Positions 1 to 13,900 of a stretch of DNA of 64,000 bases are shown here, piece by piece. Position numbers and translations under genes: made by a program. The notes under the pieces were generated by a model that saw only the letters and a program-made list of their open reading frames with translations, had not been told where the DNA came from and ran no database searches. Within the stretch, counting starts at the first letter, position 1. Every line of letters begins with the position of its first letter. The DNA lies in contig NW_017804242.1 in assembly GCF_001625305.1 (NCBI RefSeq), forward strand, positions 2,529,791 through 2,593,790, read 5' to 3'. The DNA is from Branchiostoma belcheri. Its lineage: Eukaryota; Chordata; Leptocardii; Amphioxiformes; Branchiostomatidae.

Positions 1-3000
1 CTAGATGATTCAGGACATGCACGGGTCAAAGATGTCGCCTGGATCAAGTATGTTGCTGATCCATAGCCTGCCCTTCCATTTAGCCTGCAAAATCAAGCAA
101 TGAACGATATATTCACATTCTTAGTATACGTTATACGCATATCGAAGGTGCCATGCAACATTCTATATCCAGAGTTACACGGCACTTTTCGCTCCCGTAA
201 TTATCGTCCAGTGTTCATCATAAAAACAGCTGAGTTATGAATGCGGCAGCCGGCATAACGACTGTAGTGATAGCTGATGGCCCTTGGCCAGATGTTACAA
301 AACCATATCCGAGCCATCATTAACCAACGGTAATGTAAGGTTGTGGTCATCATCATTAATAAGCCATTTACTGTTTAGCCCACGGTATGGATGAAGATGC
401 CTGAAAGCTGTTGACAGATGGCGAAGAGGATCATTCGTCTCGCGGGAAGCAGACACATTGAGTCGGCCTCGTGACCATCAACATGTGCTTTATGATTATT
501 TACACCATGTTTCATAGCTGGCACCAAAAGATCACTGTCGTGCCATTTAGACGAAAGGGCTCATTCCCGTGGACTGGGTCCACATCAAAAACAGGAGGTG
601 CCTTGAAATGTTTCCTTTTGATGTCTGGACTCCGAGGGGTCATTTTAGAGCGCATCTCTTTCTAAGGTTCGCTAGGTAAACGGAAAACCGTTCCCAGTCT
701 TCAATCTTTCACGCCTGCAAGCCCAAACTTCTTCAAACGAAAACTTTGTTATGAATCCTTTCAAAAAGGTTTCCTTCCTCACGACTCCAGCAGCACGACA
801 CGTGAGAGGGCAGGCCGTGGTGCGTGGACCATACTGCCCGTAAATCCTGCAGCAAAACGTTAAAAGGGTTCAAAGTGGATCATATGCACCCAAGTGGCGC
901 ACGTCCTAATAAGGCCATATAATGCCACTTTCTATGCTCATGAATGTCTGATGTATTACATGCTATTCACTACAAGTCAACAGATATGTACATTTCATCA
1001 CTACGTTGTTTCGTTTCAGGGGAAAATACAAAGCTTTTGTCGCCTTTGTCTGTGTCTGGAAAACTTTGCAGCATGTTATCCCTGTTTTTATGGTCTAAAC
1101 TTAAGACAATGTACCCGTCGATCAATGACCAAGAGAAACACCTACATTAGACGAAATTGACTTTTTGTGTTTCTTCTTAATCCAAAGCTATTAAATCATT
1201 CACGAAAGCTAAGACACCCAATAACCTTCGAGCTTCAGAATCGTACCCCCCCCCCCTTCCTGCACATGTTACAGGACATATCGGGCGGCTTCCTCGCGGA
1301 ATGGCGCTGCCCAGAACCTGCCCGAGCTTGGCACGGCGTCTGCGCGCCGCTGGAAGTCCCCGGAGAGCGCTCAGTTGCGACTGGGGCAAAGTTTCGGCGC
1401 GTCCGCGGGCGATGTCCTTGGTGCTGAAATGAGAGTCCTACTATACATGTACCTAGCTTGCGGGTGGGGAGGGCGTGTGCTGGGCTGGGCCCTACCGGGA
1501 CAGAAAGCGTTCGTACCCCGTCATTTCCAACTATAATGGACGTTATCGGTTAATCATTATCCCAGTTGGTGCTCAGTGTCAGATTACGTCCGGATATGGT
1601 GTGAAAATCATACCACTTGACTCTATCGATCACAGGATTGGAAGCAATGTCGTGATTTTACCCTGTAAAAAGACGATGATGTACGCCGCAAATTTGCTCC
1701 CCTGGGTTCTTGTTCATTATCTTTCAGGGTCCTCTAGGCACGGAGAAGACTGTCTCAATGCGCTTTTCGCATGTTCAGAGCATCGCCTGGGAGTTATCTG
1801 TAGTTACCGTAGTAACAAGCCAGATTTGATTCGTTCCATAACCTTCCCAAGGCCGCGGAGTCCAGCCAGGAATGCCAACAATCGAACCCTATACTCCTCG
1901 ATGATCTGTCCGTGGGTGCTTATTAGTAATATATTAGCTTCCCTACAAAGAGTCAAATCCATTCTTGACCAGCAATCTTAATGGCACCTTTCCACCCCAT
2001 CAGTGTTCATTTCACGTGACGACGGGTCCGTCCATGAGTCAATGTCACGGTCATCGCGTGTGGCGTTAGTCAGCGTACGTCGCCGATTACACATGATTGA
2101 TCCGACTTGTCCCGGCCATAGATCTCCCACAATCCCATTATATCCACCTCGTTATTCAGTGGCGCGGCTGAATTGCCAGCCAATTGGAGCGGAACGATTG
2201 ATCTATTGTCCTACAAAGTCAGCCTAAATCTTCCTATTGACATCAAAGTTTTTCATCCTGTAAAACTAATTGAGCTGAAGCCCTCTGCTCGGGGAAGTTG
2301 CTCTCTCCGCAATGTTGTCAAAGGGCCTGTTTAAGCGGGAAGGTCGAGAAGAAGAATGAGCTTCTTCTCAACTTAGGGTCAAGGACCTCATTCAAGTACA
2401 TAAGATGGCAGTGAAGTTTAGATAGAATCGAGTAGAAAGCCGCAGTTGAGGATAATGGAAAAGAAGAAACGTTAAGATAACAAGCCTATCACCATAGTGA
2501 CGTACTTGTGCTACTTACGTTTTATCGGTTCATTATCTCAACAAGTCTCCTCGTTCCCAGGTCAGTGATGCATAATCTCGCGCTTTTATTCTATAGCGTA
2601 CCAAACTTCAACTGTTTCTTCTTACATGTATGTGTACTTTTCAATAAAAGGTAAAGAATGGCTACTTAAGAGGATGGTGATCAGTGAAAATCAGCGCATC
2701 GAATGGCAAGTAGAAAGAGTTAGCCAGGAGTCACGTCCGTGGTGAAATAGTGAGCAGTATCGTTGCCCGATGAGATCGTATTGAGAACAGCTGATACTCG
2801 TCATACGTGCAGGAAATACGTAAACATCCATGTTACTTTCCGTTTGGCCTGGAAGTCCACAATAAAACGGTTGATGTAACTCGTGCCATACCGCGGCACT
2901 TCACAGGAACTCAGTCAAAAATTTGTGTTCGTATTACGAGCCAAGGTCTTAAGTGGCTACTGAACAGCTTCTGCCAGTTCTGAAGAGTGCGGCAGGTGAC

Positions 3001-4719
3001 CCCAACAATACCTGCTCTATTCTGACAACTTATTTCCTACTCCCGGTGGAGCAACGCACTGGTTTTATACTTCTGGTAGGAAGTAAACCTACATGAGTGG
3101 TTGACCCCGCATGAGAACCCCAACCCACGAGGACAATCACGCCAAATCCTCCGCATCGTTGACATTTGAAAACGGGTATTTGCAGCTTTGTAACGATGCT
3201 CCAAACGAATTGGCGGCTTCGACACGGGGATGGCTGTTACATTTACGGTCGTTCTGTGCAGCGTGCTGAGGACTTCAAAGGATTGGCATCAATATGCCGT
3301 TCGCTAAAGCTGTAGTACAGCAGATCTGATTCGTCGGGAGAGTTTTCTTCTAGCTCTTGGTAATTAATAAGGTGAAGATTATGAACCTTGACCATCCACC
3401 AAGGAGTCTCCCATGTCCAGTGGATCAGCAGGTATTACTAAAAAGCCGGCATCAAACTTACCTCCTCCGCGCTCGTGTCTTAAGACAGCCTTAAGGTCAA
3501 GAAAGTCAAGGATGAAATAGTTGGAAAGGTCACAGTTGAATTGCACGGACTTATTGGAATAATAAAGTAATTCAGATGCTCCAAACTACGCGAAGCATCA
3601 AGGCATGTCAGTCAACTCGACTTGTTTCATCTTGTAATGCCGACACACGCACTCATCTTTACACAGTTTGGCGAAGTTTGAAACACTAGCGATGATGTTG
3701 GCTGTAGAATGGATAAAAAGCCCGCTGCTTGCATATCGTACAAAACAATATTCTTGACGATTTTCGTGCCGTTTGTGACGTATTCGCTCGGTGGCGCTTT
3801 GTAAAATGAAATCCTAGAGTCAGGCGTGTTACGTGGGATTTAATTAGTCTTTCTACTGGCCCACATTGTCAAACCATTTGATCGTGCAATGACCTCTGCC
3901 GACAATTGAGGGAAATGCAGTAACATAGTCTTTGAAGGACGTTTGCCTGTATTTCCGTAGAGTTTAAAAGAAGCAATGGCCAGTGATCACAAAAACTTTT
4001 AAGTTATGGCAAGAGAAAGAGAAGGAAAATCTATGAAAGTTTTACTTGTTGGTTTTCATATTCTGGAACTAGACAGAGTGGTGTTAAATGTCACGTCATC
4101 ACTAATTGCACACACAAGAATAAGAACACAGTGGCAGATCTCGGCCGACCACCATGCTGTGGAACTCTACCATAACTTACTGATGATGGCCATGAAAAAA
4201 ATACCGCTGTGTTTTGCTTGTAGCGTCACCAATTTAAAACGGCCTTCATTTCGAACTGAGGTCAATCTTTCTCATGTCCCGATATATGGAGCACCTGCAG
4301 AATGTCCGGGTGTTGATATGGATATGTCACTGAACCGGTTGGTCCAGTCGTCTGGTAAACGTCGCGTTAAAAGAAAACAGACTGATTTCATAGTGTGAGC
4401 TATAGAACGCGTGAGTAAAAAACACTGTGATCCTAAGATTATTTTATACTGTATCAAAACCTTACGCATTGTTGCAGTAGCCGTTGGATCAGAGTAGGAG
4501 TTTGGATTAAATAGTATTTCGTCATGCTCTGCAACGGTCCTGGTGAAGCGATTTCGTCACTCGTATGAAATCTATGAAATGTTGCTGAATAAATTGCCCT
4601 GGTTGGTGGAGATAATTGTCTGTCGCGCTCACTATGCAAATTTCTTAGAACAAAGGCTCATAAAGCCGTGCTCTGAGAATTTTCGAGCCCATTCGTCCAC
4701 CTGCCGTCCTGACTCAGCC
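1..4719. other. Intergenic stretch without a supportable gene
   Basis: I see no recognisable protein domain, no run of exons with matching splice phases, and no RNA gene here. The longest open frames (1475-1981 and 4006-4398) resemble no family I know and lack splice or poly(A) context. CpG dinucleotides are abundant: I counted 23 in 1981-2400. A 10-base C run lies near 1247. The last part before 4720 must hold the DDAH promoter and 5' UTR, but I see no TATA box I would defend. Confidence 0.6.
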
Positions 4720-6497
4720 ATGTCCGCCGCCACCGACTTCAACTTCCCGCGCTACACGCGCGCCCTGGTGCGGGAGATCCCCAAGTCCATACGGCACCAG
4801 TCCGAGGGTTACGACGAGAAAAAGAGAGTGGTCATGAAGAGAGCGTTGGAGGAACACGCCGGGTACGTGCAGATGCTGCGGGACCTGGGGCTGGACGTGA
4901 CTGTCCTACCGGCCGATGAAGCGATGCCGGACTGCGTCTTTGTGGAGGACACCTGCGTGGTGGTCGGCGACAGGGCACTCATGACACGGCCTCCATGCAA
5001 GCCCAGGAGGAAAGAGGTACTGTTTCTTTAGACTAATCCAGAGTTTATTTTCCCGCGCAGTCCCTGAGGAAGGCCTGAAGGAGGGAATCGTTTCCTATCT
5101 TTAGTTTCCTAGTGATTGTATTGCACGGATGACCTATATCCTGATGAGCTGCACGTTCGCTAGGACAGTAGCTACTTCAAGTGATTATATACTTTTTAGA
5201 CAGACAAATTTGTCAAAAAAATTATTTAGAAGCATCGACTTGTATTCTACACCGTATTGTTTGTACCGAGTCTTTACGTTATAATAAGCCTGTTGCTTAT
5301 GTAAAGTTGAGGTTCATGAGCGTGGTGTATTGTTTGCAGGTCGACGCCGTGGAACGATGCTTGAAATCCCTCGGGATAAAAACTCACAGGATCTACAACA
5401 AGAAAGCCATCCTGGAGGGTGGAGATGTCCTGTTCACAGGTAAGACACTCTCTTGTAGACAAGCATTGTCTTGACTATAAGAAAAACGCGGGAGACTGTT
5501 ATACAGACAACATTCGGAGACAATAATAGTATTCAATGTACATTTCCCTTTGTGTAAGCAGTCATTCAACTATTCTTATCCCTTTCCATTGTCTTTCATT
5601 TTCAGGTAAAGAATTTTTTGCGGGGATATCCAGCAAATCGAACGTTGAAGGCCACAAAGCCCTGGCGGAGACCTTCCCCGAGTACCCGGTGCACTCCGTA
5701 CCGGTGGAGGAGCCGGAGTTCCACCTGAAGGGCATGCTGTGTGTGGCCGCGCCGGGAACTCTGGTCATGCCCAGGAACAAGTGGGGCAAAACAGCCTGGG
5801 AGGTAAGATACTGACGTCTCAGGATCTCTTTGATGGCTTCTTGGCGTTATCTTACTCATCTCCAAGCAGATGTTTAAACAGGCTATAGGATCATTACCAT
5901 TATAGAAGGAAAGCCAAGTACTAGTAAGTTGTCACCATGTGAACCGTCTACATATGTAAGTTGAAGTATCACCCCAATACATGGTTGGACATTGGGTCAG
6001 TCACTATAAAACATGACCACCATACCTCTGTCTTTGCCAGGTTGTCTGTGAGAGAAGTGAGTACACCTACACACCCATGTGGGTGCCCAACCACTACGGG
6101 GTCAACTGTCTTCAGATCAACGGTACTGTCGTCCACTGCACGGAAAAGGACTATCCCAAGAGTTGCCAGGTAGGAACTGATAAAAAACTGCTCATCTCAT
6201 TTTCTATCGATACTTTGTACCACTCCAATGCAACTACCAGTAAAGTTCTAATATCAGTGTGCAATATTGTTCTTAATTTTCATCTATTGAATCCTAACCT
6301 TAGTAAATGACTTCAATCAGTACCTTATTAACAGGCACTGAATATGTTAATGAACAATTTTTCAATCTTGATGTTTTTAAACCCCATTACAGGTGTTTGC
6401 AGAGACGTTAGGGGGTGACTACAGGCTGATCCAGCGGTCTATCGGGGAGCTGGGGAAAGTGGAAGCTGGTCTGACCTGCTGCTCTGTTCTCTTCTAG
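4720..6497 (+). CDS. DDAH1: Dimethylarginine dimethylaminohydrolase (DDAH), complete, 5 exons
   Basis: Hydrolyses asymmetric dimethylarginine to citrulline plus dimethylamine, which relieves inhibition of nitric oxide synthase; cytosolic. Exons are 4720-5016, 5340-5439, 5606-5802, 6041-6169 and 6393-6497. All junctions are GT-AG and in phase, giving 275 aa (vertebrate DDAHs are about 285). Family motifs seen: RALVR near the start, LPADEAMPDCVFVEDT, LEGGDVLFTG, EFHLKG with the catalytic His at 172, and GLTCCSVLF at the C-terminus with the catalytic Cys at 270 (human DDAH1 Cys274 equivalent). The start is the ATG in GCCATGTCC; earlier in-frame ATGs reach back to 4543 but encode nothing family-like. 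I cannot separate DDAH1 from DDAH2; the single invertebrate gene probably predates that split. It converges on papilin. Confidence 0.95.
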
Positions 6498-6754
6498 ATC
6501 ACTAGTCACATCTTTGCTTGAAACTTCATCTGTGTTGGTAACAATTATTCAGAAGCTAAGTTGAACGGTAATTTCCAATATAGAAAAAATGGACTTCCAA
6601 TCCAAACCTGTCAATGTCTAAATCCAGTCTTTGTTGTAAGAATGAGCATCCCATGTTCTTCCATGTTCATCCTCATATCTTCTGAACTTCTAGCTTCTCT
6701 GTTTAATAAGGCTTAACTTTTAGCCATAAGAGACTAACCTTATTCTTGGAAGTG

Positions 6755-6760
6755 AATAAA
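6755..6760 (+). terminator. Likely poly(A) signal of DDAH
   Basis: An AATAAA hexamer lies 258 bases after the DDAH stop, in AT-rich DNA. It is the first canonical signal downstream. Confidence 0.55.
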
Positions 6761-7774
6761 AATGTAACACTGCCAGTTATGTACAGACTTAGTCATTTCA
6801 TTTTCTTTATTTCAAGCCTTCTGTTCTTGTAAACCTGTAAAATGATCTTATATTAGTGGTGATACATAGTTGTCAAGGTGATCATAAAAATCAATACTCA
6901 AAGTAAAAATCAACAATGAAGTGGTATAAAATAATCATCTTATGATGGGAAATAACTAGTCTGATTGTCTGACATGCTATATACAATGAGAAATCAACAA
7001 CATGGACTATATATGAGCCAACCATCCTTGTCTGCAAGAATTTTGTTAAAGCAAAAGGAAATCAAACTATCAAACAACCAAACAAAATATACATTATTGA
7101 AAGCTATTCAGTGGACTGAAAACAGAGCTGTCGTACTTTGCTGTTGCTGTTAACACCTAATAATACACACATCTTTGCCAGTCATCATCTGCATCATGTT
7201 TGCATCTGTTACAGTAATTTTCTTAGCATTCAAAATGATTCTGTCAGTGTATCATGTCTAGACTTGGCCAGTAGAATCAATGCTTACGATCTGCAGCCTC
7301 CCTTCCTTTGATCTGACGTTAGGTTTAGAGGTAAAAGTTGTGTAGCACCGTAGTTCTTAGTCTCTTTAGCTGGCTTGTGAATTGCTGAAGTAGACTATCT
7401 AACCCATGTGTCCAATTGTCATGCTTGTTTAGTCTTTCAATGATCAGTCGCAGCTTACAGCAAAATTAAGTCTCCTGGTAAAAACAAAATTTCTGGTAAC
7501 TTTTTGAGTATAAAGTCTTTAAGTTAGCACTAAATAAAAACAAATGGTAAATTTTTGACTGGACATTTCTGGACCAATGATCCAACAGAAAAAGGACTGA
7601 TAAAAAATAAAATAAAACTTAAAATGTGTCTGTTTGCCATCCTTATAGTATCCCTCCCAAGAATATTTTTGCTCTGTTTTGGTTGTTCAAGAATGTTTCT
7701 TAAGTAACTAATACACACTTAAGATATCTTAACTAAGAAAGTGTTTGCCCCTAGCAGTAGGCAAGGTAGTGTAT
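6761..7774. other. AT-rich spacer between convergent DDAH and papilin
   Basis: No coding exon is visible. The papilin 3' UTR must lie in part of this stretch. A reverse-strand AATAAA (TTTATT near 6803) is a possible papilin poly(A) signal, though it would make a UTR of nearly 1 kb. Confidence 0.45.
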
Positions 7775-7938
7775 TTACGGGACGTCTCCAGGTTTTCTCC
7801 TCTGTCTGCTGTACTTGGCGCAGCTGAGGCAGCAGAACTGCCTGTAGTAGTCATTGTTATCACAGAAACCAAACCGAGCGATCAGCTCACAGTTGGCCAG
7901 CTCTGTGTTGTCTACGCACGTCTCGCTGATTTGTTGTT
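7775..7938 (-). other. PAPLN: Papilin PLAC domain and C-terminus (exon 32)
   Basis: Cysteine-rich PLAC (protease and lacunin) domain: [10 protein letters not shown] ... [17 protein letters not shown], followed by a basic tail and TAA at 7775-7777. PLAC is the usual last domain of papilins and several ADAMTS proteins, so the 3' end of the gene is complete. Confidence 0.92.
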
Positions 7939-10900
7939 CTGTAACGGAGTAAGGAAGACAATTACTGAGAACTGCTTTTCTCAAGGGCACAAAATTTACC
8001 AGGAACGCCAGCAATCAAACCCTGCCATTGACACCACAATGCAGATTTCTACAGGAGTGAGTGTTACAATGAAACATCTTACCTTCCACCATGACCCAGG
8101 CGCTGGATGTGATTGCTGCCCTGCCGTTGGACACGATGCAGGTGTACCGTCCGCTGTCCTCCATGACGACCGGGCTGATCTGCAGGTCTCCGTTGGCCAC
8201 GAACTGCGTCCTGTCCTCGGGCAGCGGCCCCTCCTCCTTCAGCCAGCTGACCTGGGGCATTGGCGTGCCCGAGGCGCGGCAGATCAGGATCAGGGTCTCC
8301 CCCTCCACGATGGTCGCATTTTTGGGCCGCGTGGTGATCTCAAGCCCAACTGCAATCAGTTAAAGAAGTTCACAAATTTGTCAAAAGATGGTCAAATGGA
8401 AAAAAGGTCATGGGAGGTTCTCAACCTCTTGTTATGTTTCTTTATCATTTAGAATGCTGAATTGAGAAATTTGTGACATGCAGACTTAACTACTTGATGC
8501 CAACAAACAAAAAATTCTGGGCTCCAACTGGTACCACTTCTAATTATTCAAGATCAGTCTCCTGGTTTAAACGTTAACAGTCACAAGCTCTTGGGGTAGG
8601 GCCCAATCAGCCTGACAGCAAGAGATTCTGTAACCCCCTCACCGTCTACGTCCAGATAGACGACTCTCTTCTGCAGGTCGCCGATGCCGTTGTTAGCGGT
8701 GCAGGTGTACTCGCCAGCGTCGCTCATGGACGTGGCCTCGATCTCCAGCGAGTTGTTGGGCAGCTGGAACATCCTGGGGACGTCTCCTGGCAGCAGGGCA
8801 CCGCTCTTCTCCCAGATAACCTACCAGGGGGACAGTGTTGATCTTTGTACACTCTACTAAACAACCAGCACGTTAACACTTGCTGACATTTCAATGACAG
8901 TCTGTCACCCTTCCCCAGGGCAATAATGACTGGTTTTACCTTCACACAGCTGCCGCCATGTGTCACTGCTGCAGTGAGAAGAATGCAGTTCCAAATGTGA
9001 TGGGAGTTTATATCCCTCATCAGCACTGGGAAACACGTATAGCTGCAGTGATTTATAGATTTAAAATTACCTGGAAACGATATCAAACTCTTTTATGTCA
9101 TCTGAGGTCATATAATATGTGTATGTGTGTGCATGTATTTTGCAGTACAATCTGTAACATGGGTGAAATAGCGAGAAGTCTACCTGGGGTCTGGGGATTC
9201 CCTCTACCCTACAGTCCAGCCTGGTGGTTTCACCCACACGGGACATGTAGCTGGTTTGGTCAGGGATGATGGCAGCTGGAACTGGACGATAAAAAATGAA
9301 ATGATGGTAATCACTCATCATCATACATCAGAAACATCATTACGTAAGACCTGGTTAAACTGTAGAAGCTTCTTAAGACTAAGGCATGAACTGAAAGGAA
9401 TTTTTGCACTAGGGTAATTTCATAGGATGTTATAAAAGTGTGACCTCCCTTTACAAAATGTGTGGTTACCAACCTTGCACATTGAGCTGGATGTCCTTAG
9501 TCCTGGGCGTGCTGAAGCCGTTAGTGACCAGACAGGTGTACGTCCCACTGTCTGCCGGCTCCACCTGCACGACCTCCAGCACACCTCCGGCAAGGTCACG
9601 GAACCTGGTTAATGGACAAAAAATAGGAGGATTACTGGTAACTATAGGTAACATTAGTCCAGTACATTCAGACCTGAATCTGAACATGATCGAATGTTAG
9701 GAGCTACATTATAGACACGAGCCCTGTGTCTAAACAAGTTTGGCCAGTTGTTTATAAGTTGTACACGTAGCCAACTGTTTTGTTTTCACCGTTGAATCAT
9801 TGTATCGTGATCTAGCTTTCTTTAGTCTAAAGGAATGGCAGCAGTTCCACCTTTGTGTGTTGTGGAGAATATCGTGTATGGTATGTGTTAGTTAGTACTT
9901 ACCTGGGACTCTGCAGGAAGTCTGTGTGTGTGCGTGAGGACCAGGTGGTGGTGAGGGGCAGGTCAGACTCAGCGTGACAGGACAGGGTCACCGTGCTGCC
10001 TGGACGGGTGTTGATGATGCTGGGACCAAGGATCTCTCCTAGCTCTGATTGAACACAAAAACATGTTCTTTTTGATAAAAAAACAAATAACATGTCTTTC
10101 ACAAATTATGCTAAGGTGTCTGAGACTACTACTGCAGTTGTGATGCACCTGTACATGACATAGAAGGATATGAAATATGTGCTACTGTAACATCAACTAT
10201 TCCTCAACAAATAGAAATCATTCATAGACTGAACCATTGTTTCAAACGACGACTTTGGATACAGATAATGAGATATACTCATGTACATCTCCTCTGTTCC
10301 AACAGAAGATACATAGATAGCAAAGCAAAGAAGCTTGATATGATTTTTATGATACATTCTAGTTGTACAGTGCTAGTGTGTGACAGAGGATATCTGCTGA
10401 CCGTTGATGGCGTGACATCCCTCCTTGTCCGGCCCCAGTGCGTAGGTAATGCCGTCCTGACAGCAGCCCCACTCTGATGACCCACACAACAGCTCCACAT
10501 CACTGTCATCCCGGCTGCCCTGGACAGACGGGGGCGCATCTGTCACATAGATAGTCAGGTCTCCTGGAGTAGTAGAACATAACAAATCATCCACATTTAT
10601 TTAGACTAGAGCTACATTGTAATAAAAGTATGTTTAGAGGCATGTAAACAGTAGATTTAGTTATAGTAGGGAATAGGCTTTTTATCTCTTTCCTCATTCA
10701 ACATACTGCATTCAGCCCTTAGGGACAGGAGTATGGATAAAGATTTCATTGAAGGGACTTTTGATGACTACAAGTGCGAACTACAATCATGTCATCTAAA
10801 AAAAGCAACGTCCTGTTATACCAACAGAAGTTACTGAGTTACATGTAAGTTAACATGTCTAACTCCAGTACTGTACCTGGACCAGCACCACAGGCCTGCC

Positions 10901-13900
10901 GACACTGCTGCAGGGTGTCAAAGTTGTTGGCATTTCCTCTGCAGCCTCCATAGATGAACTCTGTGCACAGTTTGGTGAAGGAGTCATAGTACCATCTCCT
11001 CTTGGACATCCTACATGGGCCGATCTTCATGGGCAAGTTGCAGACATCTGAACAAGGCAGATAATTTGACACATTCAGATTGTTTTGTGGATTAGGTTCT
11101 AAACAACTTGAAAGCAACATGACTGTTTTACTGAGAGCTAGGATGTTTTATCTTGATATAACGTCCTTGCTCAGAGGCATCTGTAAAAGTCTAAGCTTAA
11201 TGTAAGTAAAAGATGACTATAACTAAATGGTGGAACTGTTGCAGAAGCCTGTGGAGAAACTTCTTATGTTGGCCAACATGTTCAGTACATTTTGTACTTA
11301 AACAGATATAAACTCTCTTCCAGACTACACTTGTATCAATATCATCCACAGTTGAAAATAAATAAAACATTTGAAAAGTGCATATATTTATGTGGGCAGC
11401 AGACATATTCTGTAAGCTGCAGATAAAGTTAGTGCAGCAGCAGACTAATGAGCAGGCAGCATCTGATGGAAGCAGGATGAACTGGGGTATCATCTTCCTG
11501 TTACTGTTAGCCTTGCTTTCATAAACATGCTATTGGCTACGTTCAAGTTGTTGCATCAGGGGCACATAGGGATGACAGTCTAACCCAGTTCCTGGCAACT
11601 TCGTGCTCTGTGCACAATTTAGCCTCAAGCTGATGCAATTCATCTTGGGGAACTGTGGACCGTTAAAGCTAAATGGAAAGAAGGCCCAGCTGAAGTTAGC
11701 CTGTAAAATGTTAAGCATTGTGCTGTGATGTACAGCAGCAGCATTATTTAGCTACAACAGCAGCAGCAGGCCATGGAAGCAGCAGTCCTTGCAGTTATAG
11801 ATGGAGGGCCAGTCACCTGACTTCCTTGTATCTTCAGAAACCACAGTAGGAACAGGCTGGAAAAGATCATCCTCATACTCATAGAACGGATCTGTACAGA
11901 TAGGATATCAGAAATCAACATGGACACTGTTGTGCTAACTTTTCAGCATACCATGCACCAAGTTGGAGTTCACTACTAACTAAAATCAAACCAAAGACCA
12001 TATTGTATTGTACATGGCAAACAATGTCCCGTCCTTGGCACCCTGTTAGACAGAGCAGGCGAATGGGATAATCAAAGGAAAACAATCTACATGAATCACT
12101 CACAGATATTACAACTATGACAACTATAGCCTGAGGTCTAAGGTATAAGGCTGCTGTGTGCCATGATCTGTTATATAAGACATAAGGAAAGCTAACAGAT
12201 CTACCTGTACATGTACATGTATGGGGGAGGGGCTATAGCTAGTGGAACATGGAGACTTACTGTTCTCATCTGGTGAACCTGAACCATCAGTAAATATGGG
12301 GGATTGAGTCACATCCTCAAGCACTGTGTGGATGTGAATGTGTGGATAAGTTCTCACATGTGACAATGTCAGAGTATTGGTTCTCCAAAAAAAAAAGGAT
12401 AACTCCTAATCAAGTAGAATGTGTAAATAAAAAAAAACTGCCAAAACATTGAATAAAAGATTATCTATTTCAACTTGTACATGTTTAGGATCTGATGCAT
12501 TGGTTGGGTAACAAAATAAGCAAAACATTTCGTTGCTATATCTCCCACAAAGTATAGAGTATGTGAGCTGATGTACAGTCAGGAAAACCTCCGTACCTTC
12601 ATTGTTGGTGACCTCTGTGACCTCTGGCCCTCCGCAGGTCGACTGGCAGTCCTGGAAGGACTCAAACCTGTTTTCGTTTCCGCGACAACCGCCATACAGG
12701 AACTTGGTGCAGCGCCCCTCGTCCCTGTCGAAGTACCATCTGGGGATGGAGCCCCGGCATGACCCGGGGGCGCGGGGAAGGTCACAGATGATGGAGGCTG
12801 TAGGGAAAACACACAACACACAGGGAACCATTAACATGTCTCCATGCAACAAGTAGAGAATATTCTCCAAGTATGCAGTTGTAATTAGACCTGTAGGTAT
12901 GATTCAGCGGAGCAATCAACCAGCATTTGCCTCGGACCACATCTTCAGACAATGAAAGAAAGCTAGTACAAGTAAGATGATTCAATCTTCATACAAAAAT
13001 AAGATTTTTTGCTAGGGTGCAGATCTACATATAATTAAATAGGGCAAACTTCACTTGTATCAGACAGTATTTGATACACAGGTGCTGATGTTGGAGCTTT
13101 GCACCAGGCAGGGAGGGAGGTGAGTCCTGGTGAGACATTTAGAACACAGGTGTGTGTGTGGGGGTGGGGGGGGGGGTTGTCAGCATCAGTTAGAGCAAAC
13201 ACTAGTACCGTAGTACTTTCCCTACAGAAGCTAAAGCCACCCTTTGATCCATGGACCTAGTACTGTAAATCCCAAAACCTAATTTTAGGTGGTTTTGGTT
13301 TTGTGGTGACCTTGTGATTTAGCTGATTTGCATTTTCAATGTATTCAACTACTGTGCAACTTAATTGTTTGAACTGCGAACAGAAAGCTCCTGGAACACC
13401 AGTCCTTTCTCCTCCAACCATGAACTAAATCCCCGCAAACATAAAATGAATTTACAGTACTGAGGGCCAGCGCAGCACCTGGAAGCCATTTCCAGTGACC
13501 CCCACTGAGCCTGAGGGTGTGGAGACAAATAAGCCTTGACAATCAATGTGTCAACAAACTGTGGGTGTCCACAGGAGGTGACAGCCTCTTTATCCATCCA
13601 GCTTCTGTTCCATGTAGGTGGTTCTAACCTTTAGTCCATTGTGATTTCTCGGTCACATAATGGCTACTGGAAACAAACCATTTAGGAAACCCTCAAAGAG
13701 TCCAAAAAATTTCATTTCCATAGTCAGGATGAAAAAAAGGTCTGGCATTAAGGTCTCATTCCGGTATTCTTCCGCGTGGGTACTCTAAAGTAGATCGTAC
13801 TAAAAATGAAATGCGTGTATGGATGTGTGTTTATATCCGCCAGAAATTGCATTTTAGCTAAGTCAGTTGGCGTAAACCGCTTGTGATATGAGAGGTTGTT

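Noticed and set aside
1475..1981. 168-codon open frame in the left intergenic region
   Set aside because: No recognisable domain, no bias towards protein-like composition, no splice partners or poly(A) signal. Long frames arise by chance in this GC-balanced DNA.
4006..4398. 130-codon open frame upstream of DDAH
   Set aside because: No family resemblance and no link in phase to the DDAH exons.
4543..4719. Upstream in-frame extension of DDAH exon 1
   Set aside because: DDAH proteins begin close to the RALVR motif; the extra 59 residues look like random sequence and ATG 4720 has the better context.
11740..11775. CAG-rich run in a papilin intron as a polyglutamine exon
   Set aside because: Short, imperfect and without flanking splice sites in phase; a simple repeat.
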